DNA of 64,000 nt from Myotis daubentonii (GCF_963259705.1 NC_081840.1:144009549-144073548), one strand, 5' to 3'; counted from the first letter of the stretch, positions 45,091-57,560 are shown. Numbers and translations are program-made. The notes: generated by a model not told the origin, from the sequence alone.

Positions 45091-46350
45091 TTTAACTTGT
45101 TTAAAGTATTACATATGTCTCCTTTTTGCCAGATTGACTGTTCCTACCCCTGGCTACTCGCCCCCCTCGAGGGCCCACCTCCACAGCCCCAGTGTCTTTG
45201 TCAGTTGGTTGTGCTAATATGCATGCATACAAATCCTTTGGTTGATCTCTAACCCCACCACCCTGCCAGTTGTTTTTGGATATATTTTCGTGCATCAGTT
45301 TACGTTGATCATTATACTGTACATCTGAGTGATACCATATCATAGTCATCATTCTCGGACTGGCTTGTTTCACTTAGCATAATGCTCTCCAGTTGCATCC
45401 ATGCTGCTGCAAATGGTAAAAGTTCCTTCTTTTTATAGCAGTGTAGTTTTCCATTGTGTAGATGTACCACAATTTTCAATTCATTCATCTGCGTATTAGC
45501 ACTTAGGCTGTTTCTAAATCTTAGCTATTGTAAATTGTGCTGCTGTGAACATAGGAGTGCATATATCCTTTCTGGTTGGTGTTTCTGGTTTATTGGGATA
45601 TATTCCTAGAAGTGGGATTCCTGGGGTAAATAGGAGTTCCATCTTAACTTTTTGAGGCAACTCCATAATGTTTTCCACATTGGCTGCACCAGTCTACATT
45701 CCCACCAGCAGTGCAGGAGGGTTCCTTTTAGTCAAGGCAGTCTCTTCAATAAATGGTGCTGGGACATTTGGTCAGATACATGCAAAAAATGAAACTATAT
45801 CACCAGCTTACACCATAAACAAAAACAAACTCAAAATGGTTAAAGGACTTAAATGTAAGACAGGAAACCATTAAAATCTCAGAAGAACCCATAGGCAGCA
45901 AAATATCAGACATATGTTGTAGTAATATCTTTACCGATACATCTCCCAGGACAATGGACACTAAGGAGAAAATAAACAAATGGGACTACATCAAAATAAA
46001 AAGCTTCTGTACAGCAAAAGAAACCATCAACAAAAAAACAAGAATGCCCCTGCCGTGGAGAACATTTTCGGCAATCCTATTTCAGATAAGGGTTTAACCT
46101 CCAAAAGTTACAAGGAACTCACACAACTTAACAAAAGGAAGAGGAACAATCCAATCAAAATGTGGGCAAAGGACCTAAATAGACACTTTTAGAAAGAGGA
46201 CACACAGAAGGCCAAGAGACATGTTATTACATGCTCAAAGTCACTAATCATCTGAGAAATGCAATTCAAAACAACAATGAGGAATCATCTCACACCTGTC
46301 ACAAGGGCTATCATCAACAAATCAACAAATGCAAAGTGCTGGGGAGGGTG
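45091..46350. mobile_element. L1 with 5' inversion (twin priming)
   Basis: 45091-45715 is the L1 3' part on the minus strand, and 45716-46350 is a more 5' ORF2 part on the plus strand (TGGGACTACATCAAAATAAA and similar). The whole is flanked by tggatt(a/g)tctttt at about 45078 and 46351, so one insertion event with an internal inversion explains it. Confidence 0.78.
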
Positions 46351-46850
46351 TGGATTGTCTTTTATTATTGCATTTTAAGAGGTCTTAGTTCTAGAGATAC
46401 AAACCCCTTAGACAAAGAATTTTCAAATATTTCTCCCATTCAGTAGCTCACCTTTTCTTTTTCCTGATGGTGTCTTTTAAAGCACAGAAGCTTTTTATTT
46501 TGATGAAGATCAGTTGATCGATTTTTGTCTTTTTGCTTTCACATCTACAAAATACTCAAATCCAGTCTTGAAGATATAGACATATGTTTACTTGTAAGAA
46601 TTTCATAGTTATAGCTTTTACATTTTGAGTTAATTTTGATATGTGGTATGATGTACAGGTCTAATTTTATTCATTTGCATGTGGATATTAAGTTGTCTCA
46701 GTACAAATTGTTAAAAAGACTACTCATATCTGATTTAATTTGGCACACTTGACAAAAGCACTTGGCCATAAAGGTGAGGGTGGTGTTGGAATTCTCCCTT
46801 CTACTTCATGGATGGGAAAGTCTGTCCTTATGCCAGTACCAAATCAAATT

Positions 46851-47219
46851 TTATGAGTACTCTTTCCCAGTCATCTTGCATATTATCACTTGTTTAATAA
46901 TAAAAAAGTCAGTGTAGTGGAATGTTTTTTGGAGATGTTTTGAATCTTGATAAAACCTGTGGCCAGCTTATGTTTTGCTGACCCTGTAACATGATGGGAT
47001 AATACCCATTACTTTTTTCTCCATTCAAACCTTTAACCTTTAACCTTTAACCATAGGCCTCCCACTTCACTTTCATTCCATGGAATCCTGGTCACAGGAT
47101 CTGCTGAATTAGCCATTTTCTTCATTGTGTTTAACTCATATTTCATAGACTCAATGCCTGGGGAGGAGAAGATTAAAATCTGGACTGTCATCATTCCTCT
47201 TCAGAAGTGTCTCAATTTG
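46851..47219. other. Intron, no recognised feature
   Basis: Includes a short AACCTTT repeat near 47027-47052. Confidence 0.4.
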
Positions 47220-47362
47220 AGCACTAGCTGATTTGGCTCAGTGGATAGACGGGGTTTGGTTCTGATCAAGGACACATACCTTGATCAGGTTGCAGGCTTC
47301 TCCATGGCTATTGATGTTTCTTTCCTTCTCTCTTTCACTCTCCCTAAAACAAATAAATGGAA
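47220..47362 (+). mobile_element. Old Ves-type SINE
   Basis: Plus-strand diverged SINE (CTGATTTGGCTCAGTGGATAG), shortened in the middle, with an AAACAAATAAATGG tail. Confidence 0.7.
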
Positions 47363-49762
47363 AACTAAACTTGGGCCAGGATTAAAAAATATTAAAAGAA
47401 AAAATAAATGTCTCAATATTAAATCTCAAAATTTTACAGCCAGTTTGTTTTCTGTGGAGAAACATTGTGCAATAAAATACAAGCAAGCTTGAAGTAAGCT
47501 AGAGGAGACCTTGTATTTAAATGGTGCCAAAGGACATTGCATTGGTTTCTCCCCTGAGATTTAAAATGGTTTCATAGTGTTGTCTGTTTCCTCACTGAGG
47601 AAAGGAAAACTTTTTCCTAACCATGGAATGCTTCTCTGTGGACCTTGGCTGTGCCCTCTGAGCCTTTGCTCTGTCCTTTTCATAAGAAATGACCTGTGCT
47701 TACAGCTCTTGTCTCAGTCTGCTTCCTCCCTGTAGAACATCTGAAATCCACAGGCCTCTTTTTATTGTGTACTGTGTTGGTCTCCCTTCAGGTGCTAGCA
47801 GGCAGGGTTTGTGCTACTACAATTCTCTTAGGAGCTTTGAGTTTCCTGTGAATTTTATTGGGGTTCATGGCATTAGAAAAGCCACCTTACAAATTGTTTT
47901 CAGATAAGCTCTTCACCTGGGGCATCCTGGAGGTGTTGTAGGGCAGTGCCCTTAAATTCTTACATTCTGAAAATCCTTGACGGAATTTGAGGCACCACGT
48001 TAATGTTTCTGAGATCTTTAGGACTTTCATATGTCATGGCTTCATCCTTAGACTGTGTTTTCCTGGATTTGATGTTAGCCCAGAAACCCATTTCTTTACT
48101 TCCGAATTATTTGACAAATGGACATGAAGGAGCAGCTGTGAATGGGAAGTGGGTACTTGAAAGCCATAAATCCAGGTTCTTTTATTGTTAATTGTCTTTC
48201 TTAGCTTATCTTTCTCATTGATTTCAATTTCAGCGGCTTCCTAGCGAGAATCTCTCTCATCTTCATTCAGTGTCACTTTTGCACTTGCCCAGAAGCCCTT
48301 GCTGTGAGCCTCCTCAGGAGCCATGAGGGCTCCACTCAGTGTTCCTTGGAGGCCCTCTTGGTGTTCATTTTCACGCTTCACTACATTATGTCAGGTTCCA
48401 CCTACCTCCTGTTCAGAGGCATTCCCATGAGTGTGTGTTTCTTTCTTAGTGTCAGCACTCCATTGTTCTATCAGTATCTGTGCCAGTTATTTCTTGCTGT
48501 TTAATAAACCATTTCCAAACCTCCTATCTTAAAATAGCATTTACTTTGTTCACAAATCTGCAGTGAGGCCACCTCATTTCCTTTCCACCAGCTGGTATGA
48601 CGTGAAGCTGGGAAGTGGAATCATCTTGAGGCTGGTTCCCTCTCTGGTTAGACAGTTGCAGAAGGCTTTTGGCTGGGACCTTCACTGGGGCAGTGTCAGC
48701 TGGACTCCTGTGTGAGGACTGACCATGTGGCCTGGGCTGCTTCGTTCTTCACAACATGGTGGCTGGGTTCCCAGGGTGAGCTCCCTTAGGGACGAAGTCA
48801 GATGGCACCCAGACATAGAGGTCACACAACAGTCACCATATCCTATTCACCGCAACCCCGCGAGCACTCAGGCCAGCACCTATTTCATGGACAAGTGCCA
48901 AACAATCTGGAGACGTGCTTCAAGAACTCGGCATCACTCACCATGTCTTACCAAAGAATCATTGTATCGAAAGGAAAGTAGTTCTTCCCAAGTGGTTATC
49001 ATTGACATTCCAGCAAGTTTGTTGTTATTGATGGTGTTGTTTTGGTTTAGTCTGTTCCCTTATTTTGTGGGATGTAACAAAGAATTTCAAGATAGCACTG
49101 TTGAATCAAGGCCCCTCCTCATTTTATCGGTTCTGAAAAATACAGGGCTCCTCTTGCTAAAGTTTCACAGGGAGAGATGCAATTTCTAAGTAAACCAGGG
49201 AATCATCTCATCATGAAATGCAATTCAAATTAGCATCAAAAGTTTGTAGTTCAGTAAGAGACTTATGGCAGTAGAATCCAAATATATCAGATTCATTAAT
49301 TAATCTATTTTGAAAGTGCTATTTTTGGAGGCATTTGGTGAATCAGTCCTGAATACTTCAATATGATATCCCTAAAATGTTTTTAAAGATTCTGAGGTGT
49401 TAAGATGGGGAAAGAAGAATGGGACTTTCTACTAAGAGGCAATGTATAGTCATTTTGTGGAGGAGAGACATGGAAAAGTCATAGTAAAGAAAGAGTCTAA
49501 AAGCAAGTGCAGACGTTATGTGGCAAAGACAAGGATAGTAAATGTATTTTTGGGATTCCTGGTCATTCTCACTTTGGCCTTGATTCTGAGTAACTCAAGG
49601 TCCCACATTTTAAGACTCTAGAACAGTGCAGATAACATTTTATTGCTATTGGATTTGTTTCAGAATTTCGTGTGGTTAAACTATGAAGAACTTAAATTAA
49701 AAAAAAATTTCAGACCGGTGTCCATATCTTCATAACCAAACTCTATTCTTTTATTCATGCAG
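47363..49762. other. Long intron, mostly unrecognised
   Basis: The stretch about 48490-49000 (TTATTTCTTGCTGTTTAATAA, CACAACATGGTGGCTGGG) recalls an old mammalian interspersed repeat whose family I cannot name. No exon-like sequence with good splice sites was found. Confidence 0.4.
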
Positions 49763-50050
49763 TCTGAGGAGCCTCTTGCAGCTTCAACAAGTAATCATAG
49801 CCCTGAAGATAATACTGCTCAGCTGGAGGAAGAATTCAAAGTACTTCTAAAGAAATGTGAAGAAATGACAGCTAGAGCAGAGTGGAGGAAAGAAGAAGGA
49901 TTAAGAGTGCGAAGACAAATGCAAATAAATAGGGCAAAACACCTTGAAGAAGAACAGCGTCTAGACAGGATTGGAGAATGTTCAAGACCCGACATAGCAT
50001 ATAGATCAGAACAAATCAGGCAATTTTACCAGGATTTTTTTGCCCTTTAA
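49763..50050 (+). CDS. ANKRD26-like: Terminal exon, 95 codons and stop
   Basis: The acceptor TTATTCATGCAG ends at 49762, phase 0, and the frame runs to TAA at 50048-50050. The peptide starts SEEPLAASTSNHSPEDNTAQ, continues with a charged helix (LEEEFKVLLKKCEEMTARAE, RRQMQINRAKHLEEEQRL) and ends QIRQFYQDFFAL. I do not recognise this C-terminus in ANKRD26 or POTE. The phase matches the 43740 exon and the frame is the only long open one here. A separate gene or an unrelated exon captured by the locus are alternatives. Confidence 0.66.
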   Translation, partial: SEEPLAASTSNHSPEDNTAQLEEEFKVLLKKCEEMTARAEWRKEEGLRVRRQMQINRAKHLEEEQRLDRIGECSRPDIAYRSEQIRQFYQDFFAL

Positions 50051-50318
50051 TATGCTTTATTTCATTTTACTGCAAATGAAACACTGAATACAGGCAGCAT
50101 ATGTGTTTTCCCTTCTTCCCGTAATAACAGCTTGTTCTTTAGATTTCAGGAAGGAAGGTGGCAAATTTCTCCTTTCAGTATGTTAGTTTCCATCACTCCC
50201 ATCACTGAGTTGAGCTCTTAGAATGATTCTTACTAGAGGATCATTTTATTTTCAAGGTCATTGATGAAAAACAAGACTATTAGGAAAAAATAAAAGTCAT
50301 GATCAAAATATTATACAA
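50051..50318 (+). other. Probable 3' untranslated region and polyadenylation signal
   Basis: Follows the stop codon and contains AATAAA at 50289-50294. A Helitron begins at 50319, just beyond the expected cleavage site. Confidence 0.55.
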
Positions 50319-50418
50319 CTAGAGGCCTGGTGCACAAAAATTAGTACACTCGGGTGGGTCCATCAGCCGGCCTGTGCCCTTTCGCAATCTGGGGCCTCTT
50401 TGGGGCCCCTTTTCTGGC
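50319..50418 (-). mobile_element. HeliBat 3'-end fragment
   Basis: On the minus strand it ends in a decayed hairpin, then CCAGGCCTCTAG, before a host T. Only about 100 bp remain; the other end is lost at an L1 junction. Confidence 0.75.
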
Positions 50419-50734
50419 TAACAGTTTTTTGATGGAGTCTTTAGGGTTTTTTTATGTACAATATCATGTCATCAGCGAATAAGGACAGTTTCACTTCCTC
50501 TTTTCCATTTTGGGTGTCTTTTATTTCTTCTTCTTGTCTAATTGCAATGGATAATACTTCCAGTACTATGTCGAAAAGGATGGTGAGAGTGGGCATCCCT
50601 GTCTTGTTCCTGTTCTTAGGGGAAATGGTTTTAGTTTTTGTCCATTAAGTATGATGTTGCCTGTGGGTTTGTCACATATGCCTTTATTATGTTGAGGTAT
50701 GATCCTTATATTCCCACCCTGCTGAGAGTTTTTA

Positions 50735-50735
<1 letters not shown>
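50419..50735 (-). mobile_element. L1 fragment, reverse-transcriptase region
   Basis: Minus-strand ORF2 piece that includes the active-site region (complement of FADDMI near 50465). It abuts the polypyrimidine tract. Confidence 0.8.
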
Positions 50736-50765
<30 letters not shown>

Positions 50766-51010
50766 TCTCCTCCTCCTCTCCTTCTCCTCCTCCACTTCCT
50801 TCTCCTTCTTCTTCTTCCTCCTTCCCCCTTCCTTCCTTCCTTCCTTCCTTCCTTCCTTCCTTCCTTCCTTTTTTCCTTCCCTCCTTCCCCTCCTCCTTCT
50901 CTTCCTCCTCCTCCTTCTTCTTCCTTCTTCCTTCCCCTCCTTCTCTTCCTCCTCCCCCTCATCCTCCTCCTCTCCTCAGCCTCTGCCTCCTGCTCTTCTT
51001 CTTTACCTTC
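50736..51010. repeat. Polypyrimidine/polypurine tract, about 275 bp
   Basis: Nearly all C and T on the plus strand, with (CTTC)n at about 50831-50868 and (TCC)n around it. Open frames through it on both strands are low-complexity. Confidence 0.92.
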
Positions 51011-51399
51011 TTGCATTTTTCTACTTTATTGCATTGTTATTATGTATTGTCTCTTTTTTATTTCCTATCTTTTAGTTTTTGCTTCACTTTTTTGGGGTGA
51101 CTTTTTTTGCTTTTAATTTCTTTTTTATTTCACTGTGTTTTTTTTTATTGCTTAAAGTATTACAAAGAGTATTACATATGTCTCCTACCCCCTGCCCCTT
51201 GACATTCCCCCAGCCTCCCATACATCCCAGTGGCTTTTGTCCATGGGATATGCTTATATGCATGCATACAAGTCCTTCGGTTGATATCTTAGCCACCCTT
51301 CTGCCCCCCCTCCTCCAATGCTCCTTGGCCTTCCTGCTGTAGTTTGACAGTTTGTTCTATGCTGCTCTGCCTCTGTATCTATTTTTGTTCAGCAGTTTA

Positions 51400-54327
51400 T
51401 AATGTTCTTTATTATCCATAAATGAGTGAGATCATGTGGTATTTTTCTTTCATTGACTGGCTTATTTCACTAAGCACAATGTTCTCCAGTTCCATTGATG
51501 CTGTTGAAAATGGTAAGAATTCCTCCTTTTTCACAGCAGCATAGTATTTTATTGTGTAGATGTACCACAGTTTTCTAATCCATTCATCTGCGGATGGGCA
51601 CCTAGGCTGTTTCCACATCTTTGCCATGCTAAATTGTGCTGCTATGAACATAGGGGTGCATATATCCTTTCTGATTGGTGTTTCTGGTTTCTTGGGATAT
51701 ATTTCTGGAAGTGGGATCACTGGGTCAAATGGGAGTTCCATTTTTAACTTTTTGAGGAAACTCCATACTGTCTTCCATAGTGGCTGCACCAGTCTGCATT
51801 CCCACCAGCAGTGCACGAGTGTTCCTTTTTCTCCACATCCTCTCCAGCACTTGCCGTTTGCTTATTTGTTGATGATAGCCATTCTGAGAGGTGTGAGATG
51901 ATACCTCATTGTTGTTTTGATTTGCATCTCTCAGATGATTAGTGACTTTGAGCATGTTTTCATATGTCTCTTGGCTTTCTGAATGTCCTCTTTGGAAAGT
52001 GTCTATTTAGTTCCTTAGCCCATGTTTTGATTGGATTGTTTATCTTCCTTTTGTTAAGTTGTAGGAGTTCCTTATAAATGTTGGAGCTTAAACCCTTACT
52101 GCTGATAACATTGGCAAATATGTTCTCCCATGCGGTGGGCTTTCTTGTTGTTTTCTTGAAGGTTTCTTTTGCTATGTAGAAGCTTTTTATTTTGATGTAG
52201 TCCCATTTGTTTATTTTCTCTATAGTTTCCAATGCCCTGGAAGCAGTATCAGTGAATAAATTGCTTCGGCATATGTCTGAGATTTTGTTGCCTTTGGATT
52301 CCTCTAGTATTTTTATGGTTTCCCATCTTCCATTTAAGTCCTTTATCCATTTTGAGTTTATTTTTGTGTATGGAGTAAGTTGGTGGTCTACTTTCATTTT
52401 TTTGCATGTATCTGTCCAATTATGCCAAAACCATTTATTGAAGAGACTGTCTTGACTCCATTGTATGTTCTTGCCTCCTTTGTCAAATATTAATTGAGCA
52501 TATTTCTTTGGGTTGATTTCTGGGCTCTCTATTCTATTCCATTGATCTGTATGTCTGTTCTTGTGCCAGTACCAGGCAGTTTTGAGAACAGTGGCTTTGT
52601 AATACAGCTTGATATCTGGTATTGAGATCCCACCTTTAGTACTTTTTTCTTCTTTCTCAGGATGGCTGCAGCTATTCGGGGCCTTTTTAAATCCAGATGA
52701 ATATTTGGAGAGTACGTTCTAGATCTGTGAAATATGCCATTGGTAATTTAATGGGAAGTGCATTGAATTTTTAGATTGCTTTGGGCAGTATGGACATTTT
52801 AATGATGTTGATTCTACTAATCCATGACCATGGTCTGTTTCTCCATCTGTTTATGTCTTCCTCTATCTCTTTTTTCAACGTCCTGTAGTTTTCTGAGGAG
52901 AGGTCTTTTACCTCTTTAGTTAAGTTTATTACTAAGTATCTTAATTTTTTTGGTGTGATGATAAATGGGATTGTTTTTTTAGTCTCTCTTTTTGTAAGTT
53001 CACTATTGGTGTATAGAAATGCCATAGATTTTCTTGGCATTAATTTTGTTTCCTGCTACATTGCCAAATTCATTTATCAAGTCTAATAGTTTTTTGATGG
53101 AGTCTTTTGGGTTTTTTATGTACAATATCATGTTATCTGCGAATAAGGGCAGTTTTATTTCTTCTTTTCCAATTTGAATGCCTTTTATTTCTTCTTCTTG
53201 TCTAATTGCAATGGCTAGTACTTCCAGTACTATTTCTAACAGGAGTGGTGAGAGTGGGCATTCATGTATTTTTCTTGTTCTTAAGGGAAATGGTTTTAGT
53301 TTTTGTCCATTGAGTATGATGTTGGCTGTGGGCCTGTCATATATGGCTTTTATTATGTTGAGGAATGACCCTTCTATTCCCACCTTGCTGAGAGTTTTTA
53401 TCAAAAATGGTTGTTGGATTTTGTCAAATGGTTTTTTCTGCATCAATTGATATGACCATGTGTGTTTTTTTTTCCCCTCTCAATTTGTTTGTGTGATGTA
53501 TCACGTTGATTGATTTGCGGATGTTGTACCACCCTTGCATCCCTGGGATAAATCCTACTTGGTCATGGTTTGTCATCATTCTGATGTACTGATGGATGTC
53601 ATTTGCTAAGATTTTGTTGAGGATTTTGGCATCTATGTTCATGAGGGGTATTGGCCTGTAATTCTCTTTCTTTGTTTTGTTTTTACCTGGTTTGGTATGA
53701 GAGTGATGCTGTCTTCATAGAATAAGCTTGGAAGTGTTCCTTCCTCTTGATTTTTTGGAATAGTCTGAGGAGGATAGGTTTTAGCTCTTCCTTCAATATT
53801 TGGTAAAACTCCCCTGTGAAGCCGTCTGGCTCTGGCTTTTGTTTGCTGGGAGCTTTTTGATGACTGCTTCAATTTCTTCCATAGTTATTGGCCTATTGAG
53901 ATTTTTAGATTCTTCCTGATTGAGTTTTGGAAGATTGTATTTTCCTAGGAATAGGTCCATTTCTTCAGGTTGTCTAGTTGGTTGGAGTAGAATTGTTCAT
54001 AGTATTTTTTAACAATCATTTGTATTTCTGTGGGGTCTGTTGTTATTTCACCTCTGTCATTTCTGATTTGTTTACTTCGGTCCTCTCTCTTTGTTTCTTG
54101 GTTAGCCTGGCTAAAGGTTCGTCAATCTTGTTTATCCTTTCAAGGAACCAGCTCGTGGTTTCATTGATTTTATGTATTTTTTTTTTTTGGTCTCTATGTG
54201 ATTTATTTCTGCTCTAATCTTTATTATCTCCTTCCTTCTGCTTACTCTGCATTTTTCTTGTTGCTCTCTTTCTAATTCTTTGAGATATAGAGTTTGATGA
54301 TTTACTACCATTTTGTTTGTTTGTTTG

Positions 54328-54358
<31 letters not shown>

Positions 54359-55280
54359 GAGGTAGGCCTGTAGAGCTACAAACTTCCCTCTCAGGACTGC
54401 TTTCATTGTGTCCCATAGGATGTGGATTGTTGAGTTTTCATTGTCATTAGTATCCAGGATGTTCTTAATTTCTTCTTTGATCTCATTGGTAACCCAATCA
54501 ATATTTAATAACATTCTATTCAGCTTCCAAGTTTTTGAGTCATTTGGGTGGTTTTTATTGTAGTTGTTTTCTAATATTCTGCCATTGTAGTCTGAGAAGA
54601 TGCTTGGTATGATTTCAATCTTCCTGAATTTGGGGAGACTTTGCTTGTGAACCAATATGTGATCTATTTTTGAAAATGTCCCATGTGCACTTGAGAAGAA
54701 TGTATATTCTGCCAGTTTGGGATGAAATGTTCTGAAGATGTCAATTAAGTCCATCTGATCTAGTGAGTCATTTAGGATTGCTGTTTCTTTGCTGATTTTT
54801 TGTCTAGAGGATTTATCCAGGGATGTCAGTGGTGTGTTGAAGTCCCCTACTATGATTGTATTGTTGTCGATCTCTCCCTTGCTATCTTCTAGGAGTTTTT
54901 TTTTATGTATTTGGGTGCTCCTACATTGGTTGCATATATTTTATCAGGGTTATACCTTCTTGTTGTATCGATTCCTTTAGTATTATGAAGTAGCCTTCTT
55001 TATCTCTTTTGATGGACTTTACTTTGAAGTCTATTTTGTCTGATATCAGTATTGCTACCCCAGCTTTATTTCATTTCCATTTGCCTGAAAGATATTTTCC
55101 CATCCCTTCACTTTCAGTCTGTGTGAGTCCCTACTTCTGAGGTGGGTCTCTTGTAGACAACAAATGTATGGTCATGTTCTTTTATCCATTCAGCCACTCA
55201 ATGTCTTTTGATTGGAGCATTTAGTCCATTTACATTTATAGTTATTATTGAAAGGTACTTCTTTTTAGCCATTTTTATTT
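51400..55280 (-). pseudogene. L1 ORF2p of the second L1, multiply disrupted
   Basis: Broken frames retain endonuclease (54305-54754, MDLIDIFRTFHPK), RT (53003-53446, with [20 protein letters not shown] and FADNMILY) and C-terminal parts (51412-52397). The active-site motif reads FADN instead of FADD, so even locally the enzyme would be dead. Confidence 0.8.
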
Positions 55281-55319
55281 TTGTGCCTGTTTTCTTTCTT
55301 AGCTTTTTATTTCTTCTTC

Positions 55320-56120
55320 TTACACCAGTCCCTTTAGCATTTCTTGCATTGCTGGCTTGGTGATGATGAACTCCCTTAGTCTTGTTTGGTTGGTGAAGCT
55401 TTTTATTTCCCCTTCAGTTTTGAATGATAGCCTTGCTGGATAGAGTATTCTTGGATTCAGTCCATTGCTTTGTATCACTTTGTAAATTTCAGTCCATTCT
55501 TTTCTGGCCTGATGTGTTTCTGTTGAGAAATCATTTGATAATCTAATGGGAGATCCCTTGTATGTAACTTTCCGTCTCTCTCTTGCAGCCTGTAACATTC
55601 TCTCTTTGTCCTGAACATCTGCCATGGTAATTATGATGTGTCTTGTTGTGGGTCTTTTCGGGTTCATCTTGCTTGGAACTCGCTGTGCTTGTGTGACTTT
55701 TTCTTCCCTACTGCAGGAAAGTTTTTGACATTATTTCTTCAAAAACGTTTTCTAATCCTGGTTCCTCTTCCTGTTATCTGGCACCCCTATTATTCATATG
55801 TTGCTTTGTTTCATGTTGTCCCATAGCTCCCTTAGGCTCTTCTCCTGTCTTTGAATTTTTTCTCCAATTGCAGTTCAGTTTGGGTGTGTTTTGCTTCCCT
55901 GTCTTCTAATTCGCTAATTTGGTCCTTCGCTTCTCCTCGCCTACTTTTGAAACATGGTGTTTTTTATGACAGTTATATCACTCTTTATTTCTTCTTGATT
56001 CTTACATGTCATTGTTTTTTTTCATCCATTTCTTCTTGATTCTTACATTCGTTGTTGATTTTTTCCTCCAACCTGTTTATGCACTCTAGGACCCTTATTC
56101 TGAATTCTTTTTCTGACATA
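55320..56120 (-). pseudogene. L1 ORF1p of the second L1, fragment
   Basis: The frame 55320-55667 holds the middle and C-terminal domains (RHIIITMADVQDKERML, LSNDFSTETHQARKEW). The N-terminal coiled coil lies upstream in broken frames. Confidence 0.75.
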
Positions 56121-56289
56121 TTGCATGCCTCTTTTCATTTAGCCCCTTTTGTTGGGGGCCCTCCTTTTCTTTCCTTTGGGAGTTTCTTTGTCTACCCATT
56201 TTTGGTCTCACCCACTCATCTAGATCTTGAGTCATTCAGGGGCTGATCCAAGGGTGGCAGTTTTTCCTCGTGCTGCAGTTGCTCAAGTA

Positions 56290-57560
56290 GTCACAGTAGT
56301 GGTTGCTTCTCAGTTTGCAGCAGCTCCTTGGTGGGTGCTGTTCACAGCAGTGGTGTCTCCTCTGTTTGGTAGGTGAGGCTGCTTGGACAGCTGCTGTTTC
56401 TTGGACAGGGGTAAGCGGAGCATGGCTGCTGCTCCTTGGACAGGAGCGGGGTGTTCACGTGGCTTCTGCTCCTCGGATGGGCTTGGACTGCTCATGTGGC
56501 TGCTGCTCCTTGGATCGGGGCTGGCTGCATGCTGCTGCTGTTCCTCAGATGGGGCGGGCTGCTAGTGAGGCTGCCGCTGTTTGGACAGGGGCAGGATGCT
56601 TACAGGGCTCCTCAGATGGTTGCAGGCTGCTCGCTCAGCTGTTGCTCCTCAGATGGGGGGTGGGCTGCTTGTGTGGTGCTGCTCCTCAGTGGGGGTTAGC
56701 TGCACGTGTGTCTTCTGCGCCTTGGATGGGGGAGGGATGTTCACCCAACTGCTGCTCATTGGTTAGGTGCCGACTGCTTTTGGCTGCTCTCCTTCCACCA
56801 GTGTAGGCTGCGCAGGGCTGCCACTCCACAGATAACCTTGGGCGGGACGATCTGCTAGGGCGGCTGCTGCTCCTTGGGCTGGAATGAGCTGCACGTGTAC
56901 CTGCTACACCTCGTACGTGGGCTGTCTGCTGCTGTGGCTGTTGTTTCTCGGAAGGGGGTTGGCTGCTTGCATAGCTGCTTCTCTTCATGGGGGAGAAAGC
57001 TGCATGTGTGTCTGTTGCTCCTCGGGTGGGGGCAGGTCGCTTACCCAGCTGCTGCTCTTCAGATAGGTGCAGGCTGCATGTGTGAGCTTCTCCTCTGACC
57101 AGTGTGGACTGCGCAGGGCTGCCGCTCCTCAGATGTGTGTGGTCTGCTCGTGTGGCTGCTCCTCCTCGTACTGAGGGGGGCTGCTCAGGTGGCTAATGCT
57201 CCTTGAATGGGAGTGGGCTGCTCAAAGCGATGCTCTTCCACGTATGAGTATGGGCTGTTCACATCACTGTTGCTCCTCAGATGGGGGCGGGCTGGGTGCG
57301 TCTGTCGCTCCTCAATCATGGGCAGGCTGCTCTTGTGGCTGCTGCTCCTCAGATGGGGCAGGCTGCTCACATGATTGCTGTTCCTCGGATGAGGGAGCAG
57401 GCCACTCTCACAGCTGACAGCTGCTGCTCCTTGGACTGGGGCAGGCCACATGAGGCTTCTCCTCGTAGGTCTGGGGCAGGCTGCTCATGGGGCTGCTGCT
57501 CCTTGGACTGGAGTGGGCTGCTCATGTGTCTGCTGCTTGCGTGGTTGCAGTGCCCCGGGA
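56290..57560 (-). repeat. Minisatellite in the L1 5' region, GCTGCTGCTCCTC units
   Basis: About twenty imperfect units containing GCTGCTGCTCCT(C/T)(A/G)GA and GGGGGCGGGCTGCTC-like blocks, with unit size in the range of 50-65 bp. Tandem 5' units are known in some mammalian L1s (mouse monomers), but the first L1 of this window does not have this array. The Cys-rich open frames across it are a by-product of the repeat. Confidence 0.78.

Larger units (their letters stand above)
44090..46850 (-). mobile_element. Old LINE-1, split by two younger L1 insertions
   Basis: Minus-strand old L1 with its 3' end near 44090 (TTGATTGAGACATAATGAATA) and ORF2 sequence continuing at 44979-45090 and 46371-46850. 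The two interruptions are described separately. Confidence 0.68.
1..50294 (+). other. ANKRD26-like: 3' part of an ANKRD26/CCDC144/POTE-family gene
   Basis: This is the span of one plus-strand gene whose 5' end lies upstream of the window. Exons were placed from polypyrimidine-AG acceptors, GT donors, matching codon phase across each junction and open reading frames. The large exon at 35827 and the exon at 38280 closely resemble the coiled-coil core of mammalian ANKRD26, CCDC144, ANKRD20 and POTE proteins. ANKRD26 itself is known as a centrosome/basal-body and membrane-associated protein, but this family is multicopy, so orthology and function of this copy are inferred only. Splice phases are 2-0-0-2 through each array module, then 2-0, 0-0, 0-0, 0-2, 2-0, 0-stop. 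One exon (35093) seems to have lost its donor. The other predicted exons are open, so the copy may be functional, but expression cannot be judged from sequence. Confidence 0.75.

Noticed and set aside
48725..49189. 154-codon open frame in the long intron
   Set aside because: It overlaps what looks like an old interspersed repeat; the peptide has no recognisable domain and no good splice phase with neighbouring exons.
50638..51075. Long open frames on both strands through the C/T tract
   Set aside because: The peptides are only Leu/Ser/Pro or Glu/Arg/Gly repeats produced by low-complexity DNA.
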